Shown piece after piece: positions 27,645 through 35,205 of a stretch of 64,000 bases of DNA (position 1 is its first letter; every line of letters starts with the position of its first letter). This stretch comes from Lachnospiraceae bacterium. GTDB taxonomy: Bacteria > Bacillota > Clostridia > Lachnospirales > Lachnospiraceae. Under the pieces are notes generated by a model that was not told the origin of the DNA, made no database searches, and worked only from the letters and a program-made list of their open reading frames with translations. Position numbers and translations under genes: made by a program. The stretch covers positions 27,211 through 91,210 of the forward strand of contig CABJAV010000012.1 in the NCBI GenBank assembly GCA_902363675.1, in the 5' to 3' direction.

Positions 27645-29012
27645 CTAAAGAGAAACCGGATCCCATCCGTAATCTTTATAATATTTAAAATCCAATCCGT
27701 GATCATCTACATACATCTTTACCAGTTCCTTACGAATTTTCTCATAGTTCTTTCCCTCTTCCGTAAATTTGGAAACAGATACCGGATAACCGTTGCAAAA
27801 AGCCTCTATATCCTTCTGATACTCCGCGCCATCACCGGCCTCAAGATGCTCCTGTACGGTATAACCACCTTTTTTATCGGGTTTTAATTTTAATCTCGAC
27901 GGCTGTTCACCACCGCCCTCACAGTCTAGTGTATTTCCATTTGGATTATAGGTAAAGCTCCAAAGATTTGCAAATACAACAACACCGTCATCCTCTTCCA
28001 CTGTCTTATAGACCACCGGAGCCGGAATATATACTTCACCAGAATATCCATAATCCTGACTGCACATATAATCACAAAGTGTTTTCATAATTTTGTCGTT
28101 TCCTGTATATGCAAATGCTGGAAGTTTCTGCGTTTCCCTGGTATCTTCGGTTTGATGCAAAGCCAGCGTTTCGGTTTTCCCATCTGTCCTGTCTTTCAAT
28201 GAACAGGTATACAGCTGGTAAGTTCCATCCGCCAGTGTAAGCATACAGCTCAGCTGCTTATCCCCGTTTTGATCTGTCCAGACCAGACTTTCCTCACTAT
28301 ACTTTAATTTCTCGCTGCCATTCCATTCTCCCTGTGCCAACGGAATGCTGTCAAAAGTATCCTTTCTGTTTGCCGCAAACTTTTTCCATTTCTTCTGTAT
28401 GGTCTCAATTTCTGTTGCATCATCCACCATAGACAATGCTTCCTCCTGCCCCGCCTTCGTAAGATCATAACGATATACCTGTGAAGTCTTTGTTTCATCT
28501 TTATATTCATTATACATATAAAGCATATCGTCTTCCATCATAATATGTGTCATTACGGTATCTGCATTAAAATAATTGCAATCCAAAGCCTGAAGATCCA
28601 ATGCTGCCAGAAGTTTCTCCTGATTCCGCCCGTAGATCATGAGTCCTCTTTCATTTGCGAAAATAATATATGCATCTGAACATCCAACCAGAGGAGGTGC
28701 ATATACTTCTGTAAAAGAACTCTTTTTCAATCCTTCTGATGCTACTTTTTTCTGTTGTTCCGGCTGTGAAACAAACGAACGAAGAGATGAAAACAGTGCC
28801 CCATCGGTTGCTGCATTTACACCAATTCCGGTTCCGACACTCAGAACCAATATACACATTCCCACTGCTGTAAAGCGAAATACCGGAAACTTTTTTGGTT
28901 CTTTTTTCGTTTTACTTTGTAGTATTGCCGTCCACATTTGATGTGTCTGCTGTTGAGACGGCTCTATCTGATCCAACGTATGTGTAATTTTCTCTTCCCA
29001 ATTGCGCTTCAT
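27645..29012 (-). CDS. Membrane-anchored putative anti-sigma/sensor protein
   Basis: 455 aa with no family I can name. A short cytosolic N-terminus (~45 residues, MKRNWEEKITHTLDQIEPSQQQTHQMW) precedes one membrane helix (FTAVGMCILVLSVGTGIGVNAA). A ~380-residue extracytoplasmic region follows, with blocks such as YIIFANERGLMIYGRNQEKLLAALDL and MMEDDMLYMYNEYKD that suggest a beta-propeller-like sensor. It starts 1 nt after the stop of an ECF sigma gene, the typical position of a cognate anti-sigma factor. The function is inferred from context only. Confidence 0.6.
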   Translation of the reverse strand: MKRNWEEKITHTLDQIEPSQQQTHQMWTAILQSKTKKEPKKFPVFRFTAVGMCILVLSVGTGIGVNAATDGALFSSLRSFVSQPEQQKKVASEGLKKSSFTEVYAPPLVGCSDAYIIFANERGLMIYGRNQEKLLAALDLQALDCNYFNADTVMTHIMMEDDMLYMYNEYKDETKTSQVYRYDLTKAGQEEALSMVDDATEIETIQKKWKKFAANRKDTFDSIPLAQGEWNGSEKLKYSEESLVWTDQNGDKQLSCMLTLADGTYQLYTCSLKDRTDGKTETLALHQTEDTRETQKLPAFAYTGNDKIMKTLCDYMCSQDYGYSGEVYIPAPVVYKTVEEDDGVVVFANLWSFTYNPNGNTLDCEGGGEQPSRLKLKPDKKGGYTVQEHLEAGDGAEYQKDIEAFCNGYPVSVSKFTEEGKNYEKIRKELVKMYVDDHGLDFKYYKDYGWDPVSL

Positions 29013-29013
29013 A

Positions 29014-29514
29014 TCAGCATTCTCCTTTCGATTCCAACAAAGATTTCATCTGCTTTCTTCCTGTTGCAAGTTGCGTCTGCAGGGTACTTTCCCTGCGCCT
29101 GAGAATCACGGAAAGCTCTCTCACCGAATATCCTTCATAATAATACAGATACAGTACCATACGATATTTTTCTGCAAGGCTCTGCAGTGCCTCCCAGATT
29201 TCACTGTCCATCTGTGTTTCCAATGTTACCTGTGGTTCCGGTGCATTCTCTAAATCAGCCCTCTTTCTGCGATAGAAACTTTTGTGTATATCTTTGCACT
29301 GATTTCGCGTTGTTGTAAGAATCCATGCAATCTCATGATCCGCATCCCGAAAATCAGGCTTTTTCTCCCATGCTTTCAGGAAAACCGTCTGCGTTACATC
29401 CTCCGCATCTGATATATTTCCCATCATAACCATAGCCAGCCGGTACACTCTCTTTACCTGACGATCATAAAATTCCCGAAATTCCGTTATTGATGTCCAT
29501 TGTTTCGTGCCCAT
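29014..29514 (-). CDS. ECF-type RNA polymerase sigma factor (second pair)
   Basis: 166 aa. Region 2 is FREFYDRQVKRVYRLAMVMMGNISDAEDVTQTVFLKAWEK; region 4 is SLAEKYRMVLYLYYYEGYSVRELSVILRRRESTLQTQLATGRKQMKSLL. An AGGAGG site precedes the ATG. It is distinct in sequence from the sigma factor at 23.3-23.8 kb, so the window holds two independent ECF/anti-sigma pairs only 5 kb apart. Confidence 0.9.
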   Translation of the reverse strand: MGTKQWTSITEFREFYDRQVKRVYRLAMVMMGNISDAEDVTQTVFLKAWEKKPDFRDADHEIAWILTTTRNQCKDIHKSFYRRKRADLENAPEPQVTLETQMDSEIWEALQSLAEKYRMVLYLYYYEGYSVRELSVILRRRESTLQTQLATGRKQMKSLLESKGEC

Positions 29515-29682
29515 GTTTCCTCCTGTGCTGCATCCTTTTCCATGTCTCTATTCTATACACGATTGAGAATACAAAAATATCCTACCATATTTTAAACTTT
29601 GTTTAGAATATGTTTCCACATTTTAGAAATTCTTTCGTACACTGTCACAACCTGTTCACAATCCATTGGTATGATAAAACCA

Positions 29683-29814
29683 TCAAAAGGAGCTATTGTA
29701 TTTTAACCGATGGGGGTTGGGGTGCTGTTAGTTCCGACAAAAAATAATTCGCCAAAAGCGATTCACATAGGAAACCGTCAGCGTGATCCCTCCCCACTCT
29801 GACGGTTCTTTTTT
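29683..29814 (+). ncRNA. Candidate small RNA with intrinsic terminator
   Basis: In the 395-nt gap between the sigma and nitroreductase genes a self-contained plus-strand unit is visible: extended -10 TGGTATGAT (29668-29675), a G-rich segment GATGGGGGTTGGGGTG, and a strong terminator AACCGTCAG/CTGACGGTT (29773-29781/29799-29807) with CTTTTTT. The terminator loop contains CCCTCCCC, an anti-Shine-Dalgarno-like sequence seen in many regulatory RNAs. A 30-codon ORF (29710-29802, MGVGVLLVPTKNNSPKAIHI...) ends inside the terminator but has no well-placed ribosome-binding site. I cannot name a family. Confidence 0.55.
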
Positions 29815-29834
29815 GTAGAAGCCTTTCCAGACAA

Positions 29835-29873
29835 TTGACAAATTTAGCGCAATGAGCTAATATGCAGTTAGCT
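29835..29873 (+). promoter_or_regulatory. Nitroreductase promoter with operator palindrome
   Basis: TTGACA (29835-29840) N17 TAATAT (29858-29863). A perfect inverted repeat AGCTAA-N7-TTAGCT (29855-29873) overlaps the -10 and start region, the expected position of a repressor of the MarR/TetR kind. Confidence 0.75.
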
Positions 29874-29909
29874 ATAACAAACTTAATAAATGCATAATGG
29901 AGGATACAT

Positions 29910-30449
29910 ATGGAATTTCAGACCTTATTAGAAAGCAGAAGAAGTGTGCGCTCCTATGACGCAAGCAAAACCGTCACCAGAGAACAGATCAAAGAGATCG
30001 TAGAAGCCGGTATTTTAGCACCATCCTGGAAGAATTCCCAGACTGCACGTTATTACTGTGTCATCGATGAAGCTGCTAAAGAAAAATTTGCGAAGGAATG
30101 CCTTCCTGAATTTAACATAAACAGCTCCAAGGGTGCAGGCGCATATGTAATTACAACATTTGTAGCGAACCGTTCCGGATTTGACCGTGAAGGCAATCCT
30201 GATAATGAGTGTGGCAATGGCTGGGGTTATTACGACCTCGGACTTCACAATGAAAATGTGATTTTGAAAGCCAAAGAGCTTGGACTTGATACATTGGTAA
30301 TGGGTATTCGTGACGGAAAGAAAATCCGCGAAATGCTCGATATCCCAGAGACAGAAATTATTGTCGCTGTTATCGCAGTCGGTTACGGTGCTGACGCACC
30401 TGCAAAGCCAAAGCGTAAACAGGTCGATGATATTTTAAAATTTTACTAA
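29910..30449 (+). CDS. Nitroreductase family protein
   Basis: FMN-dependent oxidoreductase, 179 aa, cytosolic. The FMN-binding start FQTLLESRRSVRSYD and the APSWKNSQTARYY segment are typical. The C-terminal ELGLDTLVMGIRDGKKIREMLDIPETEIIVAVIAVGYGADAPAKPKRK is the usual end of the family. Transcribed alone from a clear promoter with a palindromic operator, suggesting induction by a redox-active or toxic compound. Physiological substrate unknown. Confidence 0.92.
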   Translation: MEFQTLLESRRSVRSYDASKTVTREQIKEIVEAGILAPSWKNSQTARYYCVIDEAAKEKFAKECLPEFNINSSKGAGAYVITTFVANRSGFDREGNPDNECGNGWGYYDLGLHNENVILKAKELGLDTLVMGIRDGKKIREMLDIPETEIIVAVIAVGYGADAPAKPKRKQVDDILKFY

Positions 30450-30472
30450 TTATACTCTCTTATAATAAAAGT

Positions 30473-30504
30473 AAGCAGGAGATGTTCTATGAGCACTCCT
30501 GCTT
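30473..30504. terminator. Bidirectional terminator between nitroreductase and CPBP genes
   Basis: Stem AAGCAGGAG/CTCCTGCTT with a T-rich tract on the minus-strand side (ACTTTTATTAT) and CTTATC on the plus side. Confidence 0.65.
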
Positions 30505-30512
30505 CTTATCTG

Positions 30513-31484
30513 TTACGCCTCTACTGCATCTTTATTCTTGCGTGTATACAAAAATATAATTCCGCAAGTCAGCACGATAGTACAAATCAAACTTCCTTCC
30601 ATACCAAAATCGCCACCGTTCCACAAGCTTTTTCCCGCGATTGCCTGTGTGGTGAAAAGCGTATTTCCAACCGGTGTTCCACTGACTTTAATGCCATAGA
30701 AATTTCCCTGCACCAGATTCCAGATGGAATGAAATGCTCCGATTCCCCAAATACTTCCTCTTCGAATGAAATAAATGGAAGCGAAGATTCCAAACAACGT
30801 AATATTAATAAATGCCAGTACGGAGATTCCACTATTGAGCAAATGCAGCGACGCAAACAACAGTGAATTGGCAAGAACTGCTGCATATACCGGGTATCTT
30901 CTTGCATAAGACCCTAAAAAATAGCCACGGCAAAGCACCTCTTCTGTCATTCCCTGCACCATATAGCCAAGAAGATATGCCACAAAAATACCAATGGAAA
31001 ATTCCGGTGAAATTCCTTCAATTTTTAATCCGCCAAATAACACACCCAGAAGAACACACACTGAGAAAAATGCAAAACCGAGAAGCATGCCAAGACCGTA
31101 CTCTTTTAACATCCCTTTTTTTATAAAACCAAGTGTGCGCAATTTACGTTTCTGAATAAAACGGCAAAACAGAAATACAATAAGCATCATCACAATATCA
31201 GAAAGCAACATACCTATCATATACCCGTCTGATTCCATCAGACGCTGGGTTACTTCCATACTCACTTCCGTTAGTTTTGCAACATCTCCACTTGCAACTG
31301 CCGCCATATATGCTTTGTCAGAAAACAGCATAACCAACTGCATCGGCACTGTGGCAAATCCCTGCGCAATACTCGCTACAAGAAATACCGCTACAAATAC
31401 AAGCAACTCCAGAATCCAGAGCAATCCCTTCTTTGTCTGCGCTGTCTCCTGCATCGGCACTGAGCGCTCAAATAAATCTTTCAT
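30513..31484 (-). CDS. CPBP family intramembrane metalloprotease (Abi/CAAX type)
   Basis: Polytopic membrane protein, 323 aa, with about eight hydrophobic segments. The protease motif EEVLCRGYFLGSYAR (residues ~205-219) contains the EExxxR signature, and later FASLHLLNSG and IWGIGAFHSIWNLVQGNFYG carry the conserved histidines. Members cleave in the membrane, and some give immunity to bacteriocins. I use the ATG at 31484 with AGGAGG. Divergent from the two-component system to its right, with a tandem-repeat promoter. Confidence 0.88.
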   Translation of the reverse strand: MKDLFERSVPMQETAQTKKGLLWILELLVFVAVFLVASIAQGFATVPMQLVMLFSDKAYMAAVASGDVAKLTEVSMEVTQRLMESDGYMIGMLLSDIVMMLIVFLFCRFIQKRKLRTLGFIKKGMLKEYGLGMLLGFAFFSVCVLLGVLFGGLKIEGISPEFSIGIFVAYLLGYMVQGMTEEVLCRGYFLGSYARRYPVYAAVLANSLLFASLHLLNSGISVLAFINITLFGIFASIYFIRRGSIWGIGAFHSIWNLVQGNFYGIKVSGTPVGNTLFTTQAIAGKSLWNGGDFGMEGSLICTIVLTCGIIFLYTRKNKDAVEA

Positions 31485-31530
31485 TCGAAACCTCCTCTTA
31501 AACATTACATTCGTTATCGTACATTTACCT

Positions 31531-31574
31531 ATTATATACTATTTCTCCCAATTTTTACCTTAAGGTTACCTTAA
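31531..31574 (-). promoter_or_regulatory. CPBP promoter with tandem 11-bp-period repeats
   Basis: Minus-strand -10 TATAAT (31531-31536). In place of a -35, two copies of TTAAGGTAA (31555-31563 and 31566-31574) lie 11 bp apart, the usual layout of an OmpR-family response-regulator site at an activated promoter. Confidence 0.55.
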
Positions 31575-31698
31575 TGAATCTTAATTTTTCACCATGTGTT
31601 GGAATGATTAGTCACAAAGTACTATTGTAAAAATAGACGTGTAATGTTACCATTAAATAAATTTTCATATACTAAATATTCAAAAGGAAGTTAATTAA

Positions 31699-32415
31699 AT
31701 GAGCCCCTTACAGATAACCCTTGGAATATGTGACGATGAATCTCATGTACATAAATTTATCTCTCAGTTTGTTGAGTTATATGAGCAAAAATATGCATGT
31801 ACAATCCAGTTGGTGCACTTTTACTCTGCCCAGGAACTATTAAATTCACAAATCAATTTAAACATTCTTCTATTAGATATTGATATGCCTGAAGTCGATG
31901 GAATCGAGGCAGCCTCTCAATTACGCCATAACCAAAAACATTATACTATTATAATGCTTTCGGCTAAGCGAGAACGCTTTAAAGACGCTTTTAAAATCGG
32001 AGCTTATCGTTTTGTAACAAAGCCCATTGATATCTTGGAATTAGAAGAAGCAATTAATGATGCTGAAAAAACTTTATTAGGCTATTCGTCAATAACTCTA
32101 AAATTTGATAATGTTCCTTGCAAAATTTCACAATACAAAATTGATTATCTTGAGGCCTGTGGCGACTATGTAAAAATTATTATTGGCGAAAATATCTATG
32201 AAAGTAATAATTCTTTAAAAAGCTGGAAAGCCATCCTTGATGAACGTTTATTTATTGACTGTCATAAAAGCTACATTGTTAATATGAAAAGTATTGTAAC
32301 TATTGATAAAGATATCCTTTTAAAAAATGGAACACGCATTCCAATTTCGCGAAGGAAAAAAAACGATGTTTTACAAGCTTATATAAAATTTGATACACAT
32401 TATAATAGGATATAA
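31699..32415 (+). CDS. LytTR response regulator (AgrA/ComE type)
   Basis: 238 aa cytosolic regulator. The receiver domain has acidic residues D12-D13, phospho-acceptor D60 (LLLDIDMPEVDG) and K108 (FVTKPIDI). The LytTR domain (~135-235) includes QYKIDYLEACGDYVKIIIGEN and ERLFIDCHKSYIVNMKSI. An AAGGAAG site precedes the ATG. It is followed after 4 nt by a GHKL kinase. The target is very probably the tandem ACCGTTTGT pair just past the kinase gene. The base composition here is clearly AT-richer than in the ribosomal region, which suggests horizontal acquisition. Confidence 0.93.
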   Translation: MSPLQITLGICDDESHVHKFISQFVELYEQKYACTIQLVHFYSAQELLNSQINLNILLLDIDMPEVDGIEAASQLRHNQKHYTIIMLSAKRERFKDAFKIGAYRFVTKPIDILELEEAINDAEKTLLGYSSITLKFDNVPCKISQYKIDYLEACGDYVKIIIGENIYESNNSLKSWKAILDERLFIDCHKSYIVNMKSIVTIDKDILLKNGTRIPISRRKKNDVLQAYIKFDTHYNRI

Positions 32416-32419
32416 AATA

Positions 32420-33718
32420 ATGAATAAATTACTAAATTTTGCTATTTTACTTTTTGTTGTTCTAGAATATTTTTCTTTTTTTTACACTATTCTTCACCAA
32501 ACTCTTGTACCTTCTTTAAAAAAACAGATAAAACTGATTGGATTGCTTTTCATAATATTATTAATCTTCAGTTCTTTTAACTTTCAACGGACCACCCTTT
32601 ACTATATTGGGCTTGCATTTTCAATTTTCCTTATAAATATACTTTTTGAAAGTTCCGTTAAAGACATTTTAAAACTATATATAGTATCTTTCCCAACATT
32701 ATCCATATTTGAATCTGTTGTCATATACATTATTCAATCAATTTCAGATATGGGAGAAAAGGGAAACGCCCTTCCATGTTTAATAATTATTATAATAATC
32801 TTATGGTTATACTACCTTTTAATTGGGAAAAATTTGAATAAAGATGCTTTTCAAATAACAGAACATGTTTGGCTTATTGTCGCAAGTGTCATGATTATAT
32901 TATGCTTACTTATTACATATTTTACTTTTCTCCTGACAGAAATAATCGTTCCTAAAGGCAAGCTCATTGGAATAGTTTTAATTACATCAGGCAGTTTAAC
33001 TATTTTTATTTTAAATTACATATTAATTTATTATTTCAATACAAAACAAAATTTTCAATCGCAAGTTTCCTTTTTGGAGCAATATAATGAACAACAAAAA
33101 CAGTATTTTGAAGATTTATTGACAAAAGAAAAAAATACCCGTCAATTTCGTCATGATATTACTGCGCATTTACTTCAAATACAAAATATGTCACAAAAGG
33201 GACTTTGTGAAGAGGAATCTCAATATATAAAAGAACTACTAGACGAAATTTCCCTTATTAATCAAAAAGGCTATTCTGTAGGAAATGATATTATTGATAC
33301 TATATTAACAAACTATTTAACACCAATTTCCTCAACCTGCACAATAAAAGTAACCGGTTATATGGATCAAGAATTAAATATTTCACGAAAAGATCTGTGT
33401 GTTATAGTTTCTAACCTTGTTAAAAATGCCGTTGAGGCTATCAACAACAACACCTGTACAACAAATAAATTGATTTTCGAGGTTAATCAAGGAAAACAAT
33501 TTTTGGAAATCAAAGTTATTAATTCAATGAATATTAAAAATGTTTCCATTCAAAATGGTCACATAATTACTACCAAAGAAAACAAACATCTTCATGGCCT
33601 AGGAATTCAGAATATTGAAGAAACTGCTAAAAAATACCACGGTAGATATTACTATCAAATAAAGGATGGGTACTATAGTGCCACCGTACAATTACATATT
33701 AAACCGTTTGTCGATTAA
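32420..33718 (+). CDS. GHKL sensor histidine kinase (AgrC-like)
   Basis: 432 aa. Six hydrophobic segments fill residues ~5-205, like AgrC-type peptide receptors. Then come a coiled linker (SFLEQYNEQQKQYFEDLLTKEKN) and the H-box FRHDITAHLLQIQNM (H245). The ATPase has the N-box SNLVKNAVEAINN (N336) and G-box HGLGIQNIEET. The ATG at 32420 was chosen over an upstream in-frame one inside the response regulator. With no dedicated ligand domain outside the membrane, the signal is likely a small hydrophobic peptide or a membrane state. Confidence 0.92.
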   Translation: MNKLLNFAILLFVVLEYFSFFYTILHQTLVPSLKKQIKLIGLLFIILLIFSSFNFQRTTLYYIGLAFSIFLINILFESSVKDILKLYIVSFPTLSIFESVVIYIIQSISDMGEKGNALPCLIIIIIILWLYYLLIGKNLNKDAFQITEHVWLIVASVMIILCLLITYFTFLLTEIIVPKGKLIGIVLITSGSLTIFILNYILIYYFNTKQNFQSQVSFLEQYNEQQKQYFEDLLTKEKNTRQFRHDITAHLLQIQNMSQKGLCEEESQYIKELLDEISLINQKGYSVGNDIIDTILTNYLTPISSTCTIKVTGYMDQELNISRKDLCVIVSNLVKNAVEAINNNTCTTNKLIFEVNQGKQFLEIKVINSMNIKNVSIQNGHIITTKENKHLHGLGIQNIEETAKKYHGRYYYQIKDGYYSATVQLHIKPFVD

Positions 33719-33770
33719 TCTGACCGTTTGTCGAAATCCTATTGAAAATGTCAAATACAAAAGCTAGTCT
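33703..33770 (+). promoter_or_regulatory. Tandem LytTR operator and promoter for the peptide/ABC operon
   Basis: Two exact copies of ACCGTTTGT (33703-33711 and 33723-33731; identity extends to ACCGTTTGTCGA), period 20 bp. Each fits the published LytTR site consensus [TA][AC][CA]GTTN[AG][TG]. Eleven bp downstream lies TTGAAA (33742-33747), then 17 nt and TAGTCT (33765-33770). The first repeat overlaps the end of the kinase gene. Confidence 0.75.
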
Positions 33771-33800
33771 AATAAAGGACTATTTTTAGAGAGGTGTTTT

Positions 33801-33842
33801 ATGACAATTTCAAATTTATGGAAATGGTTATGGAAAAACTAA
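33801..33842 (+). CDS. 13-residue Trp/Lys-rich peptide MTISNLWKWLWKN
   Basis: Very short ORF with an excellent ribosome-binding site (GAGAGGTG at 33789-33796), placed about 20 nt after the predicted start of the LytTR-controlled transcript. It is the first ORF of the operon that encodes a secreted amidase and an ABC transporter. The sequence is cationic and amphipathic, with three Trp in WKWLWK, like short membrane-active peptides. It has no signal peptide and no double-glycine leader. It could be a signalling peptide, a toxin or modulatory peptide, or a Trp-codon leader peptide. Too short to be found by normal gene callers. Confidence 0.55.
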   Translation: MTISNLWKWLWKN

Positions 33843-33873
33843 TTTTTAATGAAGCAGAAAGGATTTTAGACAA

Positions 33874-34521
33874 ATGAAACAAAAACTCAAAAAATTATTT
33901 TTTATTTTTACATTTGGATTATTCATTACATGTGGCAATAATGTTGTCAATGCTAAGAACAATGCTACTATCTCCCCTCTTCCTCAGTGGAACGGTCAAA
34001 ATGCTGCTACCTATGCAAAAAATTATGCCAAGGATTATAATCCATATTACCATGCATTCTCCAGCGATTGCACAAATTTTGCATCACAGTGTGTTTTAGA
34101 AGGAAAGTGCTTGATGGATGGAGATAGCAAAAATTCTCCCAAGAAAAAGGGAAATATAGTTAATACCTCCTCCAAATGGTATTACCTATCCGGTGGTGAC
34201 CAAAATAATTATGTATGCACTACATCCTGGTGTAGATGTTCTGGTAAAAATGCCTTTGCAAATTATTGGGATAAATACAATATAGGCTGTTATAAGAAAT
34301 TAGATAATGTACGGAAGAATGTTTCAATAGGTGATGTCATTCAAATAACTTTAAAGGATGGCACATTAAAACATTCGATTATCGTTACAAAAATCGACAA
34401 AAAAGATATTTATTGTGCTTCGCACACAGCTGATTATCCTCAAAAAGCATTGGCCAAAATAAATAAAAATGCCAAAAAATCTTGGGGAAATGTTAAATAC
34501 ACCATTTTTCATTTTGAATAA
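33874..34521 (+). CDS. Secreted amidase-domain protein (Amidase_6-like)
   Basis: 215 aa with a Sec signal peptide (KLKKLFFIFTFGLFITCGNNVVNA). The mature protein has AATYAKNYAKDYNPYYHAFSSDCTNFASQC (catalytic Cys66 in DCTNF), an insert with further cysteines (VCTTSWCRC), and the catalytic-His segment TLKHSIIVTKI (H167). This is the papain-like Amidase_6 pattern found in cell-wall and peptide-acting enzymes. The Cys20 in the signal is not a clear lipobox. AAGGA precedes the ATG. Encoded between the Trp peptide and the ABC genes; substrate unknown, possibly peptidoglycan or a peptide. Confidence 0.8.
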   Translation: MKQKLKKLFFIFTFGLFITCGNNVVNAKNNATISPLPQWNGQNAATYAKNYAKDYNPYYHAFSSDCTNFASQCVLEGKCLMDGDSKNSPKKKGNIVNTSSKWYYLSGGDQNNYVCTTSWCRCSGKNAFANYWDKYNIGCYKKLDNVRKNVSIGDVIQITLKDGTLKHSIIVTKIDKKDIYCASHTADYPQKALAKINKNAKKSWGNVKYTIFHFE

Positions 34522-34542
34522 AAATTACAGGAGTATATATCA

Positions 34543-35196
34543 ATGCACAAATTAACAATTAAAAAGAAACGAATCATCCTGGGATGCACCATCACCATTG
34601 TACTCATCGCAGCCATCATTTTTTACATGATAACTGCACTAAAAGTTAAAATGGACAGCAGTACGATTGAACAGTATTCCACACTTCAAATGACACCTGA
34701 AATTGTACAAAACTTTGATGGTCCCCAAATCGTAGACACTTCCGATTACTATGACAATTATTATGATATAAAAGATCTCAACAATGGTAACTATGGAAAT
34801 GTATTTGAATTTGTATATCACTTTGAACTAAAACGATATCTGAAAATAAATGATTATATCGTAGAAGCAACCATTGATGATTCCGCCTTGTCAGATGATG
34901 AAAAAATCTTCTTTTTAGAATCAACCGGAGGTATCCATGGGCAGCAGGTTTTTGCATGTGATGGAAACGGTAACACAGCTTCTATGTTTTTATCATTAAC
35001 CGGCTGTACCTATGGTAAAAGTAATGATGAAATTACAAATATAGCCCAAAAAATGAAAATTACCTTGTGGATTGAAAATAAAAACGGAAAGGTCCATAAA
35101 AAGAACATACGGTTATCGAACTTATCTCCTAATGCTACAGAAGCAGATACAGATGAAATCGCATTTATGAAAGATACTCTTAATATAAAAGAATAA
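34543..35196 (+). CDS. Membrane-anchored extracytoplasmic protein of unknown family
   Basis: 217 aa. The basic start MHKLTIKKKRIILG is followed by one membrane helix (CTITIVLIAAIIFYMITAL), and the rest is extracytoplasmic. A Tyr/Asp-rich block (DTSDYYDNYYDIKDLNNGNYG) precedes a beta-rich domain (FEFVYHFELKRYLKINDYIVEATIDDSAL... KMKITLWIENKNGKVHKKNIRLS). I do not recognise the family. The position, 9 nt before the ATPase gene, suggests an accessory or immunity protein for the ABC system. Confidence 0.7.
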   Translation: MHKLTIKKKRIILGCTITIVLIAAIIFYMITALKVKMDSSTIEQYSTLQMTPEIVQNFDGPQIVDTSDYYDNYYDIKDLNNGNYGNVFEFVYHFELKRYLKINDYIVEATIDDSALSDDEKIFFLESTGGIHGQQVFACDGNGNTASMFLSLTGCTYGKSNDEITNIAQKMKITLWIENKNGKVHKKNIRLSNLSPNATEADTDEIAFMKDTLNIKE

Positions 35197-35205
35197 AGGT
35201 GTGTT

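Noticed and set aside
29696-29731. Alternative 11-codon TTG-start ORF (MYFNRWGLGCC) in the candidate small RNA
   Set aside because: The GGAG site is only 3 nt from the TTG, and the frame overlaps the G-rich structural part. Not supportable without data.
33848-33868. Six-codon ORF MKQKGF before the amidase gene
   Set aside because: It overlaps the ribosome-binding region of the amidase and is most likely chance.
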